The notes under the pieces were generated by a model. That model was not told where the DNA came from. It did not search any database and was given only the letters and a program-made list of their open reading frames with translations. A program made the translations under genes and the position numbers. Source: Vandiemenella viatica (lineage: Eukaryota > Arthropoda > Insecta > Orthoptera > Morabidae). Taken from it: DNA of 64,000 nucleotides. Positions 1 to 11,692 of the stretch are shown piece after piece. The stretch is from assembly GCA_031002005.1 (NCBI GenBank), contig CM061914.1:188188685-188252684 (forward strand), read 5' to 3'. Positions within the stretch are counted from its first letter, which is position 1, and each line of letters starts with the position of its first letter.

Positions 1-235
1 AATGTGTAAGTCAAGAATGAGTGAACATATTTCGACAGTTTGAAAGTTTAAAATATGATGTTTGTATCATCATGTTGCTCAAATGGGAATTGAGCACAAA
101 ATTAATGTCTCGTCCAGACATTAAAAAAGAAAAATGAGGCTAATTTAAGGAAGTCTACGGGGTCTTTGTGTTAGTATCGTGAATCCAGCATTTAAAGTCG
201 GCAGACAGGAGCAGTCTAGCTTTGCCGCCGAGTTG

Positions 236-713
236 GTTAAATTAAATTAAATTGCAATGGAGCGCATGCTCCGGTGGCGATTTCCCTAAAACCCCATCTT
301 CCCCCTTTTCTACATCCACCTACATTTACCCTTTACAAATTTTAGCTTTAAATGCTTTCAACGTTTTGGCAAATTATTCATCATTTCTCTTGGTAACTTA
401 TTACAATCCCTGACACCCTCATCTAAAAAAAGAATCTTCCCACACCATTGTGCCTGAAATCGAGTGCCAGCTTGTGGTCATGGTAATCTTTTCCCTTCCA
501 TGAATTACTTTCAATTCTTACACCAATATCTTTACATGCCTCATCACCAATATACGCCTTGTACACTCCCATCACCCTCTCACCCTCCTTCTGTCTTCCA
601 ACGAGTCCCATTCCAGCATTTTTATCATATCTGTTACTGATTGCGTTCTGCAATAATTTCCAGAAACGAATCTAGCAGCCCTTCTTTGCACCTTCTCCAA
701 TTCCTGTATTAGA
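236..713 (-). mobile_element. LINE family A, 3' end fragment
   Basis: This is a 5'-truncated copy of the most abundant element in the window. On the minus strand it encodes the degraded C-terminal tail of a non-LTR retrotransposon ORF2 (GVYKAYIGDEA, then a stretch like DHDHKLALDFRHNGVGRF). It ends in the hallmark 3' terminus of the family: a CCGGAGC...GCTCCATTGCAA stem followed by a (TTAAA)n tail. The frame is broken by stops. It matches the copies near 5.1, 9.9, 18.1, 43.7, 52.2 and 57.4 kb. Confidence 0.85.
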
Positions 714-1795
<1,082 letters not shown>

Positions 1796-1796
1796 G

Positions 1797-3085
1797 ACCA
1801 GTGCATTTTTCCTGTGCTGACACGGCTGTGATACCTGGACTCAAAATGAATTTACAAAAGGTAAACTACGAACTGTCAAAAGAGCTACGGAAATGTTAAT
1901 GTTAGCCTTAACGAGAAAAGGGCAACCGACATTAGGTTAGTTACAAAGGTCACAGACATCCTAGAGAAAACTACATCCTTGAAATGGCAACGGGCCGTTC
2001 ATATTGCACAGAGAAAAGACCAAATATGGACAAATACACTGTTTGAGTGGAGTCGAAGACATCACCACAGACCAGAGGAAGACCACCAGACCAGGGGACA
2101 AGGACACACGCAGGGTTGAACTGGCAGAGAATCACCCAAGAGCGTGCGACCAGGAGAAAAGACCAGAGGTGGACAGAAACAGTGTTAGAGTGGAGCCAAG
2201 AGATCAGCACAGACCAGAGGAAGACCACCAGACCAGGGGACAAGAACACACGCAGGGTTGAACTGGCAGAGGATCACCCAAGACCGTGCGACCAGGAGAA
2301 AAGACCAGAGGTGGACAGAAACAGTGTTAGAGTGGAGCCGAAGAGATCAGCACAGACCAGAGGAAGACCACCAGACCAGGGGACAAGGACACACGCAGGG
2401 TTGAACTGGCAGAGGATCACCCAAGACCGTGCGACCTGGAGAAAAGACCAGAGGTGGACAGAAACAGTGTTAGAGTGGAGCCGAAGAGATCAGCACAGAC
2501 CAGAGGAAGACCACCAGACCAGGGGACAAGGACACACGCAGGGTTGAACTGGCAGAGGATCACCCAAGACCGTGCGACCTGGAGAAAAGACCAGAGGTGG
2601 ACAGAAACAGTGTTAGAGTGGAGCCGAAGAGATCAGCACAGACCAGAGGAAGACCACCAGACCAGGGGACAAGGACACACGCAGGGTTGAACTGGCAGAG
2701 GATCACCCAATACCGTGCGACCTGGAGAAAAGACCAGAGGTGGACAGAAACAGTGTTAGAGTTGAGCCAAGAGATCAGCACAGACCAGAGGAAGACCACC
2801 AGACCAGGGGACAAGGACACACGCAGGGTTGAACTGGCAGAGGATCACCCAAGAGCGTGCGACCTGGAGAAAAGACCAGAGGTGGACAGAAACAGTGTTA
2901 GAGTGGAGATCAGCACAGACCAGAGGAAGACCACCAGACCATGGGACGAGGACATATTCAGGGTTGTCGGAGTTAACTGGCAGAGGATCACACAAGATCG
3001 TGAGACCTGGAAAAAAACTGCTCAAGCTATACCTGAACTGAAGATTTTAAGAGGCTACATCAGTAAATGATTAAGCTGGCTGATA
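1797..3085 (+). mobile_element. LINE family D (RTE-like), 3' end, tandemly expanded
   Basis: The sequence encodes in broken frames the C-terminal region typical of RTE-type 'endonuclease-reverse transcriptase' proteins. It has a W(T)LNEFTKG...RA-ER-ML segment, then DI-E-TTSLKWQRAVHIA, then GRPPD-W-D-R-V-G-NWQRI-QDR-TW. The same family is present in reverse orientation at 10606-12110. The GRPPD tail is multiplied into a 143-bp tandem array (separate entry). The last unit returns to the canonical ending near 2940-3070, after which a short tail with ATGATA ends the element. It is non-functional. Confidence 0.75.
2045..2990 (+). repeat. 143-bp tandem repeat made from a LINE C-terminus
   Basis: The marker CTGGCAGAG recurs at 2121, 2263, 2406, 2549, 2692, 2834 and 2977, so the period is 142-143 bp over about seven units. 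Each unit spans the GRPPD to QDR-TW coding segment of LINE family D. Because 143 is not a multiple of three, each unit changes reading frame and the array cannot encode a repeat protein. Neighbouring units are almost identical; the first and last are more diverged. Confidence 0.95.
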
Positions 3086-3339
3086 ATGATATTGGTTCTT
3101 GAAAATAAATCTGAGATTGTTTTATAATTTAACAATCGGCAGTTTGAAGAATTCACAATTTTAGAGTGTTAAAATAAATTCTCGGGGTTCCAGCCGCGTA
3201 AAACATTCACGCTTGCGGGACGTTACGAAGGTATCTATCTCAGCCCTCGTTTTCAACTACAGATGTCACTGAATAATTGTTTGTTTACGCGCTGCTACAG
3301 CAACTGTGGAGGACAAAAGCAGACACAGAGCGATGACGT
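3086..3339. other. No recognisable feature
   Basis: AT-rich spacer between the LINE D copy and the Penelope fragment. Confidence 0.4.
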
Positions 3340-3840
3340 CATCCACTATTCTGCTCATTACCGAGGCGAAGCTGTTTCAGCATTTTAATAACCAGGTTCC
3401 AGGCCGCACTGAGTTGGTAACCAGTGTCCATGTTAACTAAATTATCAGTTGTTCTGATTTCTACAGCTTCTGTAGTAACGCTGTCGCAAAAATAGCTGAC
3501 CCGGGCTAAAATTGTAGTTTTTTTTCCAAAATCAAACGTATGACCTTCTTGGACACTGTGTTCGGCCACAGCTGATTCTTCTTCTTGCCCCTGACTAACA
3601 TTTCTTCCATGTTCGACACATCGCTGCACAATACACAGTCAATCTGTTTTACTAAACATAAAATATGACGAAAGTCTTCAAGAAACTGATTCCGAGTTTT
3701 CCTTGCACCAGTTGAGTGGAAATAGTAAGGAATAAATATCACATCTGACTCATAACTTACTGCTTTATTCGCTTCATAGTTTATTGATTCATATTTGATT
3801 AATTGCTCAGGGCTTTTCATGATAGGACACACTGTTTACA
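3340..3840 (-). mobile_element. Penelope-like retroelement fragment (GIY-YIG endonuclease end)
   Basis: In two overlapping minus-strand frames the translation follows the C-terminus of Penelope-like elements. First comes a YYFHSTGARKTRN-like segment with the cysteine-bearing linker. Then come SAVAEHSVQEGH and EAVEIRTTDNLVN, ending in GYQLSAAWNLVI. In Penelope elements this part is the GIY-YIG nuclease, with the S-A-AEH...GH and E-IEI blocks. The frame break near 3600 and the absence of the reverse transcriptase make it a dead 5'-truncated copy. The family assignment is from memory of conserved blocks, without a search. Confidence 0.6.
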
Positions 3841-3899
3841 ATCTTGAGAAATACAGTAGCAGCAGATGTTTCATCTTCTCCGTCTGTCAGAATAATGTA

Positions 3900-5690
3900 C
3901 TCACCGAATTATGGATACACTAATGAAGTGGAAATAAAAATGGGAGTGCCGCAGCGTAGCGTATTGGTACCATTGCTATTAATTATTCTAATGAATAATT
4001 GTGTTGATTGTTTACTATCTGAAATTAGATTGTTTGCAGATGATATAATGCTATCTAAAACGATCAAAATGATTGAGGACTGTAAACAGATGCAGGTTGA
4101 TCTGGACAGAATATCGAGTTGGGTTGGTAAACATGGGATGAAGATAAATGCAAAGAAGAGTCAGCTTATTAGATACACAAATAAAAATAAAAAAAAGGTT
4201 GATTATGAATACAAGGTGTGGAAAGACATCTACATCTACATATATATACACTCTGCAAATCACAAAACAAAGGGTGGCAGAGGGTGCTCAGCACAAAACC
4301 TAATCTCTTTGTTGTGCATTCCAATCCCTAATGGTACGAGGAAAAAAAGAATTCATATAAGAATCAGTGCGGCACCTTATTTCTCTAATTTTATCTTTCC
4401 TGTCATTCCGAACCAAATAGGTTGGTGGACGAAGTATTTCACTACACTCGTAAGTGAAAATGGGAGTACGCATGTTTACCAATAAGTTTATACGAAACGT
4501 GCGTCGTCTATCTACCAGAGACTCCCAGCCTAGTCTACTAATCAGTTCTGTAACGCTTTCATCAGGACTGTAGCAAGCGGTCACGAATCGAGCGGCTCTT
4601 CTCTGTACTCTCAATCAGCCCCTTACGAAACGGATACCAGATGGCACAACAATAGTCCAAATGTGGACGCACAAGAGATTTGTACGCTATCTCCTTTGTT
4701 TGTTCATTACAATTTTTTCAAAATTCGACCTAGGAACCGCAGCCTAGAATTAGCTCTACCTACCAACGTATTAATATGTAAGTCCCATTTCATGTTCCTT
4801 TGTACTGTTACTCCCAAATATTTCATAGAATCGACCATATCAATAACTGAACTGTTTACCTCGTATTTCTGAACAATCGGATTCTTTTTGTTAGTTATGC
4901 TCATTGTCTTACACTTTTTACAATTTAGTGTGAGTTGCCACTCAGCGCACCGTGCCAAAATAACATCCAGATCACGCTGAATTGCCGAACAATCGGCCAA
5001 ATTCCTTACTTCCCTATAAATAACTGCATCATCAGCAAACAATCTAAAAAGGCTTTTCCCTTTGTCTTTGCCCTTGCACTTTGTCCTTGCCTGGTGAAGA
5101 CTTGAAATGTAAATATCTTGGCATTACTTTTGATAACAAGCTTAACTGGACAGGACACATTGGACAGGTGGTAGGAAAAGGTTTCAAAATCCTGCACTTA
5201 TTGGTGAGAGTGATGAGGGGATGCACGAGAGAAGTAAAGGAATTGGGTTACAAAACTTTGGTCAGACCATTGCTCGAATATGGTAGCGTAGTATGGGACC
5301 CACACTTTGCGTATCAAATACATGAATTGGAGAGGGTGCAAAAAAGGGCTGCTAGATTTGTTTCTGGAAATTATCGCAGAATGCAATCAGTGACGGATAT
5401 GATAAAGGAGCTGGAATGGGATTCATTGCAAGAAAGGAGGAGGATGAGGAGGATAATGGGAGTGTACAGGGCGTATACTGGCGATGAGGCATGAAAAGAT
5501 ATTGGAGTAGGTATGAATAGTAGTGCATGAAAGTGAAAAGATGACCATGACCACAAGCTGGCACTCGATTTCAGGCACAAGGGTGTGGGAAGATTTTCTT
5601 TTTTAGGTAAGGGTGTCAGGGATTGGAATGAGTTACCAAGGGAAATTGCGGTCCATTGCAATTAAATTAAATTAAATTAAATCATAGTGC
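3900..5690 (+). mobile_element. LINE family A copy interrupted by LINE B
   Basis: The left part (about 3900-4212) encodes the reverse transcriptase core: MGVPQRSVLVPLL, then IRLFADDIML and VGKHGMKINAKK. The right part (about 5085-5690) resumes with DLKCKYLGITFDNKLNW and continues through the ERVQKRAARFVSGNYRRMQS segment to the (TTAAA)n tail. The 57.4-60.1 kb copy shows the uninterrupted order. Between the halves sits LINE family B in reverse orientation. Near 5641 the 3' end has lost roughly 130 bp between two GGAAAT motifs, joining the ORF end directly to the terminal CCATTGCAA. Stops make it inactive. Confidence 0.85.
4213..5050 (-). mobile_element. LINE family B (CR1/Jockey-like) fragment nested in LINE A
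   Basis: On the minus strand, starting near 5042, the translation reads FADDAVIYREVRNLADC, then YLGVTVQRNMKWDLHI. It ends with VQRRAARFVTACYSPDESV and FFPRTIRDWN. These are the reverse transcriptase catalytic FADD box, the YLG box and the C-terminal RAARF block of CR1/Jockey-superfamily elements. The 3' terminus is the CATCTACAT-type tail at 4213-4240. The copy is 5'-truncated just inside the catalytic box and contains frame breaks. Confidence 0.8.
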
Positions 5691-5694
5691 AGCG

Positions 5695-6180
5695 GGAAAA
5701 CTATTAATTAGGGTTTAAAATGAGAATTTTAATATTTCAAACGTGAATGGTATGCTGATCGTAGCGACCTACACTATATCCAAAGCCGCTAAGAGTATGA
5801 AGTGCAAGGCTGCATGCACGAGATCACCTCATGCAATGCGCATAAGGATCTTGTCGCGATGTGGTCCTGTCTATTGTGCCAGCAGCCATGTAGAATGTGT
5901 GAGCTTTGTGTCTGTCTGTCTGTTGCCTTCGGGATTGTTTCCTCTTAACCATTGTGTCTTGTATTTCGGTTATATAGTTCTTTTCTCGTTCAATGTTTGA
6001 TAAATGTTTCAGTCTGTGTAACGCAGATGTTGTTTTGCCATTATAATAACTGTGATACCGTAATGCCTCGTGGTAATCATACTTAGTAATATTTGGTCGC
6101 GTTGTAATCGTGATAGTCGTTCAGTTTTTCATTGTTAATCATATAAAATTATATTCAGTGGTTGCAATAAGGTGGTTTCT
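5695..6180. other. No recognisable feature
   Basis: Sequence after the LINE A tail. A short open frame at 5743-6000 has no recognisable domain and I do not call it a gene. Confidence 0.4.
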
Positions 6181-6269
6181 ATTAATTACGTGAGAAATCA
6201 CACCAAATCTCATCATAGGGAAAAGGGGGTGGGTGGTCCAGATATCCAAAAACACCTCACGTAATTAAT
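6181..6269. repeat. Short inverted-repeat element
   Basis: A perfect 14-bp inverted repeat (ATTAATTACGTGAG at 6181-6194, its reverse complement at 6256-6269) encloses a 61-bp spacer with a GGTGGGTGG run. It could be a tiny foldback or the end of a DNA transposon. No transposase is nearby. Confidence 0.6.
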
Positions 6270-6440
6270 TGACGGCCCACAGTCTGTAGCTATGCGTATG
6301 AGGAGGTCGATCACTGATCAGTATTCAATGACCGGCGGTTGGTAGGCCTGTAAGCCAGCATAACGTATTGCCGGGATTAAAACAGGGCGGGGTCTGTAGC
6401 AAAAGTAAGAAGGTTGGTTTTCGCCGTCCGGGGCAGTAAT

Positions 6441-6570
6441 AGTGATGTTCCAATACTATCAAAGTATCGATACCTACTCAAATGAGTAATACTCAAATTG
6501 TCTTACGATACTTACTCATATGAGTAGTGCAAAAGTATCGATACTTACTCAAATCGATACTTTTTTAAAA
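6441..6570. repeat. AGTATCGATAC palindrome cluster
   Basis: AAGTATCGATAC occurs twice, and CATATGAGTA/TACTCAAATGAGTA-like palindromes surround it. A related cluster of TCGATAC-type words lies at 7595-7690. Such palindrome-rich termini are common in non-autonomous hAT-like elements, but I could not define two ends or a target duplication. Confidence 0.45.
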
Positions 6571-6906
6571 TTAATGTCGAAATGTAATAATGTACCTGAC
6601 GTTTTGTTAGATTATTTATTTTATTTGCCTAGTGTAATAAAGTCAAATAACACTCAGTAAACTGTTTTACTTATTTATTTAAATTATAATAAAGCACACA
6701 TTGTAAGCAAACTTTGAAGGTTTTGTCGTATATTTATTTATTATAATTTTAACATTTGTAAACAAAAAAGTCTACATTTTGAAGGTTTCCCAAAAAAAAA
6801 ATTATTCCAAATATTTTGGGGACAGCTTGTTTCTTTTGTTTGTCTGTGTTTAACCTGCCTCAGAAAACAAACATTCACTCGGTACTGACGTCGCTACAAC
6901 AATAAG

Positions 6907-7140
6907 ATAGCCGATCACAGCAGCGTAGGGGTAGCGTGCCTGCCTCGCGTTGCAGGGGTCGACGGTTCGAGTCCGGCTGAGGACATGGGTCGTTTTATGT
7001 AAATGTTGTGTTTGTCCTGTGTCGTCCTTTCAGAAGATGGAAATTATTCATACTGAAATGAAATGTATACATTGGAAGAGAAACACACACGTTGAGCTGG
7101 CTGTATGGCTGACATGGCCAAATGTATTAAAAAAAAAATC
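6907..7140 (+). mobile_element. SINE 2 (tRNA-derived)
   Basis: A tRNA-like head with a box B matching the consensus exactly (GGTTCGAGTCC near 6965) is followed by a body containing TGTTTGTCCTGTGTCGTCC. Then come GAGCTGGCTGTATGG and an A-rich end (AAAAAAAAA at 7130-7138). The same order of blocks, more diverged, occurs at 13575-13794. Polymerase III transcription of the family is inferred from the box motifs. Confidence 0.7.
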
Positions 7141-7204
7141 GTTTTTATACAGACAAATAAATATGTTTCATTTCTTCCCATTCTGTAAACGGATTGCTTT
7201 TTAG

Positions 7205-8500
7205 AGACGTTACAGTGTTTGACTAGTAGAGAGAGACTTTGTCACTACGGTGCGGTTTCTTTTTGTGGCTGTGGGCTAGCTCTTTGTGATGTTTCCAGAA
7301 GTCATATTCCTGTGAATCTTCTTCAGGTCTTCTTAGTTGCTCATGAGCCACATCTTTTAGTTTCCGTGTGGGGCTGCTCGGAAACGACCATAGGCCAAGC
7401 ATATACGTATTACTTTATTACAATGAAATAAGGACCAAAAACAGTGTAATGAGATTGTCTGTGGCAGTTGAATATTCTAAGAATGATTTTATTAGATTTT
7501 CTTTGCTACCGACTTAACGTCAGCGGGAAATTAATTTGGCAGGCTCGGCTGAGTGGAATAGCTGGGTTGATGCGTTTAGAATTTAACACAGGGTGCGTTT
7601 CGATACATTCGATTCGATACAAGTACTTATCTTCCGATACCGAGTAAGTATCGAATGGAGTAACTCGAATACGTAAAGTACTCGTAATAGAGCTAAAAAA
7701 TGTCGCCCATCTGGCCTGACGGGGAGGCCCCCAATAGAAGGCGTGGGGCCCCCTACAAGGTCCCCCAGAAGGCCTCTCAGAAGGCTGGGCCCGTAGCATT
7801 TGCTATCTCCTGCTACGTGGCTAGTCCGGTAATGCTTCCATACTTACTTAGTTAGTATGTGGATAAATGTCTGTTAGGTTTTTATTATTAAATACTAGTT
7901 CAATCTGACCGTTGTGTCCGCGAAGTTATTTGACAGGCGTTAAGTTAGTTCCCGAGTTGTTTCAGGTAGTAACAGTGTGGAGTACTTTGGTGATATGTCG
8001 CGAAGGTAAGCTCTGTATAGGAACTAATTAATTTTTCTGTTGAGAGCAGTCTCGGCACTGTTGTTTCATCAGAAGATTCGTCTTGGTGTCATATATTACT
8101 GACAAATAACGTCTTACTGGAACCTAAGTGGAAGTTTAACCTGTTATGAATCGGTAACCTATCTTTGTAAACTATCGACACTTGTAAAAAATATAATATA
8201 TATATAATAATATCGCCCCACAAACTGGACTGTATATCGGTCTAACGATTACATATGTCGCCTAGTTCCTTACACGTTTGTTGTCAGCAAATAGTCAATT
8301 ACATTTCAATAATGTAAGTAACACGTTAAATTTGATATGCCAGGCAATAAAATAATTTTTCTTCTTATAATCTGGCTTCAAATGTTGCATTAAAATTTGA
8401 AAACCGCTAACTCGGACACATCGTACTCTAGCCTTTAGTTGTCTAAACCTTCTGCCTTGTTCAGATTTCTGTCGCTTTAACTAGTACAATATAATAATAA
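7205..8500. other. Mostly unassigned sequence
   Basis: Contains a TCGATAC-rich patch at 7595-7690 and a GC-rich patch of repeated AGGCC/GGCCC words at 7705-7795. Otherwise it is AT-rich sequence with no gene I can support. Confidence 0.4.
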
Positions 8501-8504
8501 TAAT

Positions 8505-9118
8505 TGATAAAATTGCGATGGAGCGCCCGCTCCCGTGACAATCTCCCTACACCCCCTCCCTTCCCCTTCCAACCTACTTTTGCCCTCTACTAATTTTTAC
8601 TTTAAATTCTTTCAGTGTTTCCGGTAAGTTATTCATCAATTGTCTTGGAAATTTATTCAAGTCCCTCACTCCCTTTCCTACGAAAGAAAATTTTCCTACA
8701 CCCTTATGCCTGTAATCAAGTGCTAGCTTGTGGTCATGGTCATCCTTACCCTTCCAAGCACCTCTCTTAATTTTACCACCAATATCTTTCCAAGCTTCAT
8801 CGCCAGGATAGGCTCTGTACACTCCCATGACTCTCTTCACCCTCCTTCTATCCTCCAATGAATCCCACTCCAGCTCCTTTATCATATTAGTTACCGATTG
8901 TGTTCTGCGGTAATTTCTAAAGACAAACCTGGTAGACCTCCTCTGCAACCCCTTCCAACTCCTGTATTTGAAACCCAAAATGTGGATCCCAAACTACACC
9001 ACCATATTCCAGCAGTGGTCTGACCAAAGTTTTGTACCCCAATTCCCTTACTTCTCAAGTGCACATCCCCTCATCTCTCTTTCCAACAGGTGAAGGATTT
9101 TGAACCCTTTCCCTAATG
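8505..9118 (-). mobile_element. LINE family A, divergent copy
   Basis: The minus strand encodes GLQRRSTRFVFRNYRRTQS through VMGVYRAYPGDEAWKDIG to a near-complete C-terminus, followed by the terminal GGAGCG...GCTCC-like hairpin sequence. The tail is degenerate (ATAATAATAATTG) instead of (TTAAA)n, and many substitutions are shared with no other copy. This suggests an older subfamily. Confidence 0.8.
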
Positions 9119-9641
9119 TTAATAATTGAATGCTAACGATTATCCATTGACGATTTCCAGCCAGTGAAATGCACTGACAATCTACAGTCTATGGTGAACT
9201 ATTTGTTGTAATTTATAAAGCAACATGCCTCCATTATATAGTCTGAGAATATTTAGTGTCATTAGGATAGGGTTTTCTGCGATTTCAAATCGCATTACGT
9301 TGGTTATGCCTTAAGAAGCTCTTTCTAACCTGAAGAGTGAATGAGTGATTCTCTGACGTCCTATTAAAAGGCTACTGACAAAAGGTGGATCACTTCTAAT
9401 ACGCGAGACTATTTTGTCGTCAAAAAAGGGTCTTAAATAGTTGTATTACAACTTTAAGTATGTATAAAATAGTATACCTGTTAGAGCGGAATATTCATTA
9501 ATATATCTTGGTGTCAACTGAGAACTTTCAGAATGGTATGTCAGGCAACTGGGTATTCGTATTAGACTATATCAATACTATAAATTCATAGTGCATGATG
9601 AAAAAGGAAAGATGTTCAGTTAAACAGCCAAAACATGTATA
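9119..9641. other. No recognisable feature
   Basis: AT-rich unassigned sequence between two LINE copies. Confidence 0.4.
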
Positions 9642-10605
9642 TAAAATCATTTCCCCTGAAAATTAGAACTACCAAAAAAATCGGCCCATTAAAAACTCTT
9701 TTGAGAAAGCATTACTTACTGAAGCCCTATCTAAAAGACCTCTCCTTCCATGCATATCTTAATTTTATATTTGAATCATATTGATTTATACTGTGTCCAC
9801 CTGCTTATTCTGCCTTCCCTGTTATTAGTTTGTGTCTTTCTTCTTCATCCTACTAGTGTTAAGTCTGTACCGTTTACAACTTCCACTAGCATTAGTTTAT
9901 ACCATTAAAAAAGGGCTGCTAGATTTGTTTCTGGAAATTATCGCAGAATGCAATCAGTGACGGATATGATAAAGGAGCTGGAATGGCATTCATTGCAAGA
10001 CAGGAGGAGGATGAGGAGGGTCATGGGAGTGTACAGGGCATATACTGGCGATGAGGCATGGAAAGATATTGCAATAGGTATGAAAAGTAGTGCATGGAAG
10101 GGAAAAGATGACCATGACCACAAGATGGCACTCGATTTCAGGCACAAGGGTGTGGGAAGATTCTCTTTTTTATGTAAGGGTGTCAGGGATTGGAATAAGT
10201 TACCAAGAGAAATGATGAATAATTTACCGAAAACTTTGAAAGAATTTAATGATAAAATTTGTAGAGGGCAAATTTAGGTAGGTGCAGGATAGGGGGAAGA
10301 TGGGTGTGTAGGGAAATTGCCACCGGAGCCTGTGCTCCATTGCAATTAAATTAAATTAAATTAAATTATTAACTAGTTAAGCACGAATACTATTAAGATT
10401 TTAGTTAGTATTTTACTCATAAATATTATTAAGTTCTTTGTTAGTATTACTCTTGAACTTAATTTATACCAAATGTTATATAAGTGTTGTATACTGTTAG
10501 TTTGTGTAAGGTGTATATTATTTATTATAAACACCTGGTATGATGTAAGAGAGGGCTTGACAGCCGTAATCTTGCCAGGCTAAATAAACCTTTAAATAAA
10601 TAAAT
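9642..10605 (+). mobile_element. LINE family C 3' end, split by a LINE A insertion
   Basis: The left part (9642-9906) and right part (10369-10605) together match the continuous copy at 36530-37048. That copy encodes the C-terminal PLKIITTKKIGPFKTLLRK block and has a long 3' untranslated region. It ends in AGAGAGGGCTTGACAG...GCCAGGCTAAATAAACC and an (AAAT)n tail. The two halves are separated by the LINE A copy at 9907-10368. The tail directly abuts the 3' end of the LINE D copy that runs the opposite way. Confidence 0.8.
9907..10368 (+). mobile_element. LINE family A insertion inside LINE C
   Basis: A 5'-truncated but otherwise well-preserved 3' end. It has an open frame from the KGCxARFVSGNYRRMQS-like segment through RVMGVYRAYTGDEAWKDIA to FNDKICRGQI and a stop near 10277. 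Then come the GCCACCGGAGC...GCTCCATTGCAA terminus and four TTAAA-type units. The junctions lie in the target ACCATTAAATGATTAACTAG, known from the empty copy at 36797. So it inserted in an A/T-rich site that resembles its own tail. Confidence 0.9.
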
Positions 10606-10806
10606 AAATCATCAGCCAGTTCAATCATTAAGTGATGTGACCTCTTAGAGTTATGATTTCGGGTAAAGCTTGAGCAGTCTTCTCCAGGTCTCACGATCTT
10701 GGGTGATCCTCTGCCGGTTAACTCCGACAACCCTGCGTGTGTCCTCGTCCCATCGGTCTGATGGTCTTCCTCTCGGTCTGTGGTGATCTCTTGGGCTCCA
10801 CTCTAA

Positions 10807-11108
10807 AGGCGCATTCCCACGATCCCTTGTAACGTAGGCGAGACGGGACCAGACGCAGCTACCCACTCTGAGTCAGTAAACATCACAGGCGTGTGTAGCG
10901 GTGCGCTGTTGCCATCGGTTTACAGCAGCGGTGCGCACCCCTTCTGTTGCTGTAAAGTGCTCTGTGCCAAACTACGCTAGGCAACGTGGTGGGGAGGTGG
11001 CGGCGAGGTAGCGAGGACTAACCTGCGGCCCGCGCTCGTCCCTACACTTCGGCTAATGAGGTCCCGTCCCGTCTCGCCTTGCCTACGAGGGATCGTTGGA
11101 ATGCACCT
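10807..11108. mobile_element. 302-bp Harbinger-like MITE with TAA target duplication
   Basis: Imperfect terminal inverted repeats of about 45 bp start AGGCGCATTCCCACGATCCC on the left and, reverse-complemented, AGGTGCATTCCAACGATCCC on the right. TAA flanks both sides (10804-10806 and 11109-11111). The uninterrupted host sequence in the LINE D array near 2336 (TTAGAGTGGAG on the other strand) has a single TAA. So the insertion and its 3-bp duplication are confirmed against an empty site. A 3-bp TWA duplication is typical of the PIF/Harbinger superfamily. The inside is GC-rich and has no transposase. Confidence 0.85.
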
Positions 11109-11692
11109 TAACACTGCTTTCGTCCATCTTTCGTCCTTTTCTCCACGCAATATGGCCGACACACTGCCACTTCCAGGATGCTGTCTTCTCTGAGATCTCT
11201 GTGATCTTCATAACTGACCTAATATCAGTGGCTCTTTACTTGTTCTTTCTAGTTAAGACTAGCATTGACCTCTCCATAGCTCTTTGTGCAGTCCTTAGTT
11301 CACCTTTTGTAAATTCATTTAGAGTCCAGGTCTCTGCGTAAATCAGCGCAAGAAGAATGCACTGGTCACAAACTATTTGCCTTAGATTTGTGATCATTTT
11401 AGATTTCAGGATAATAGAATTCCTCCAAAAAGTTTGGCATCCCAGCTTGATGCGGCGGAAATTTTCTAGTCTTTCACTTCCTCTCATTTTTTCAAGCTGG
11501 CCAAGATAAATGTACTCACTGTAATTTTCTAAGGATATATTGTCTAGTTGTACATTCCTTTCTGTGCTCCATTTGTTTGACATATGTTTTGATTTTGAAA
11601 AGTTCCTGTTCAAGCCAACTGGTCTATACTCGGTGACGAGATCGGAAACCAAGATTTGGAGTTCATCAATGCCCCAGGTCACAAGCACACGG

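Noticed and set aside
2047..3070. Repetitive RGRPPDQGTRTHAGLNWQRI open frames
   Set aside because: Frame-shifted copies of a LINE C-terminus in a 143-bp minisatellite, not a repeat protein.
6960..6985. tRNA gene suggested by a perfect box B (also at 47271)
   Set aside because: These heads lack a paired acceptor stem and lead into SINE bodies with A-rich tails.
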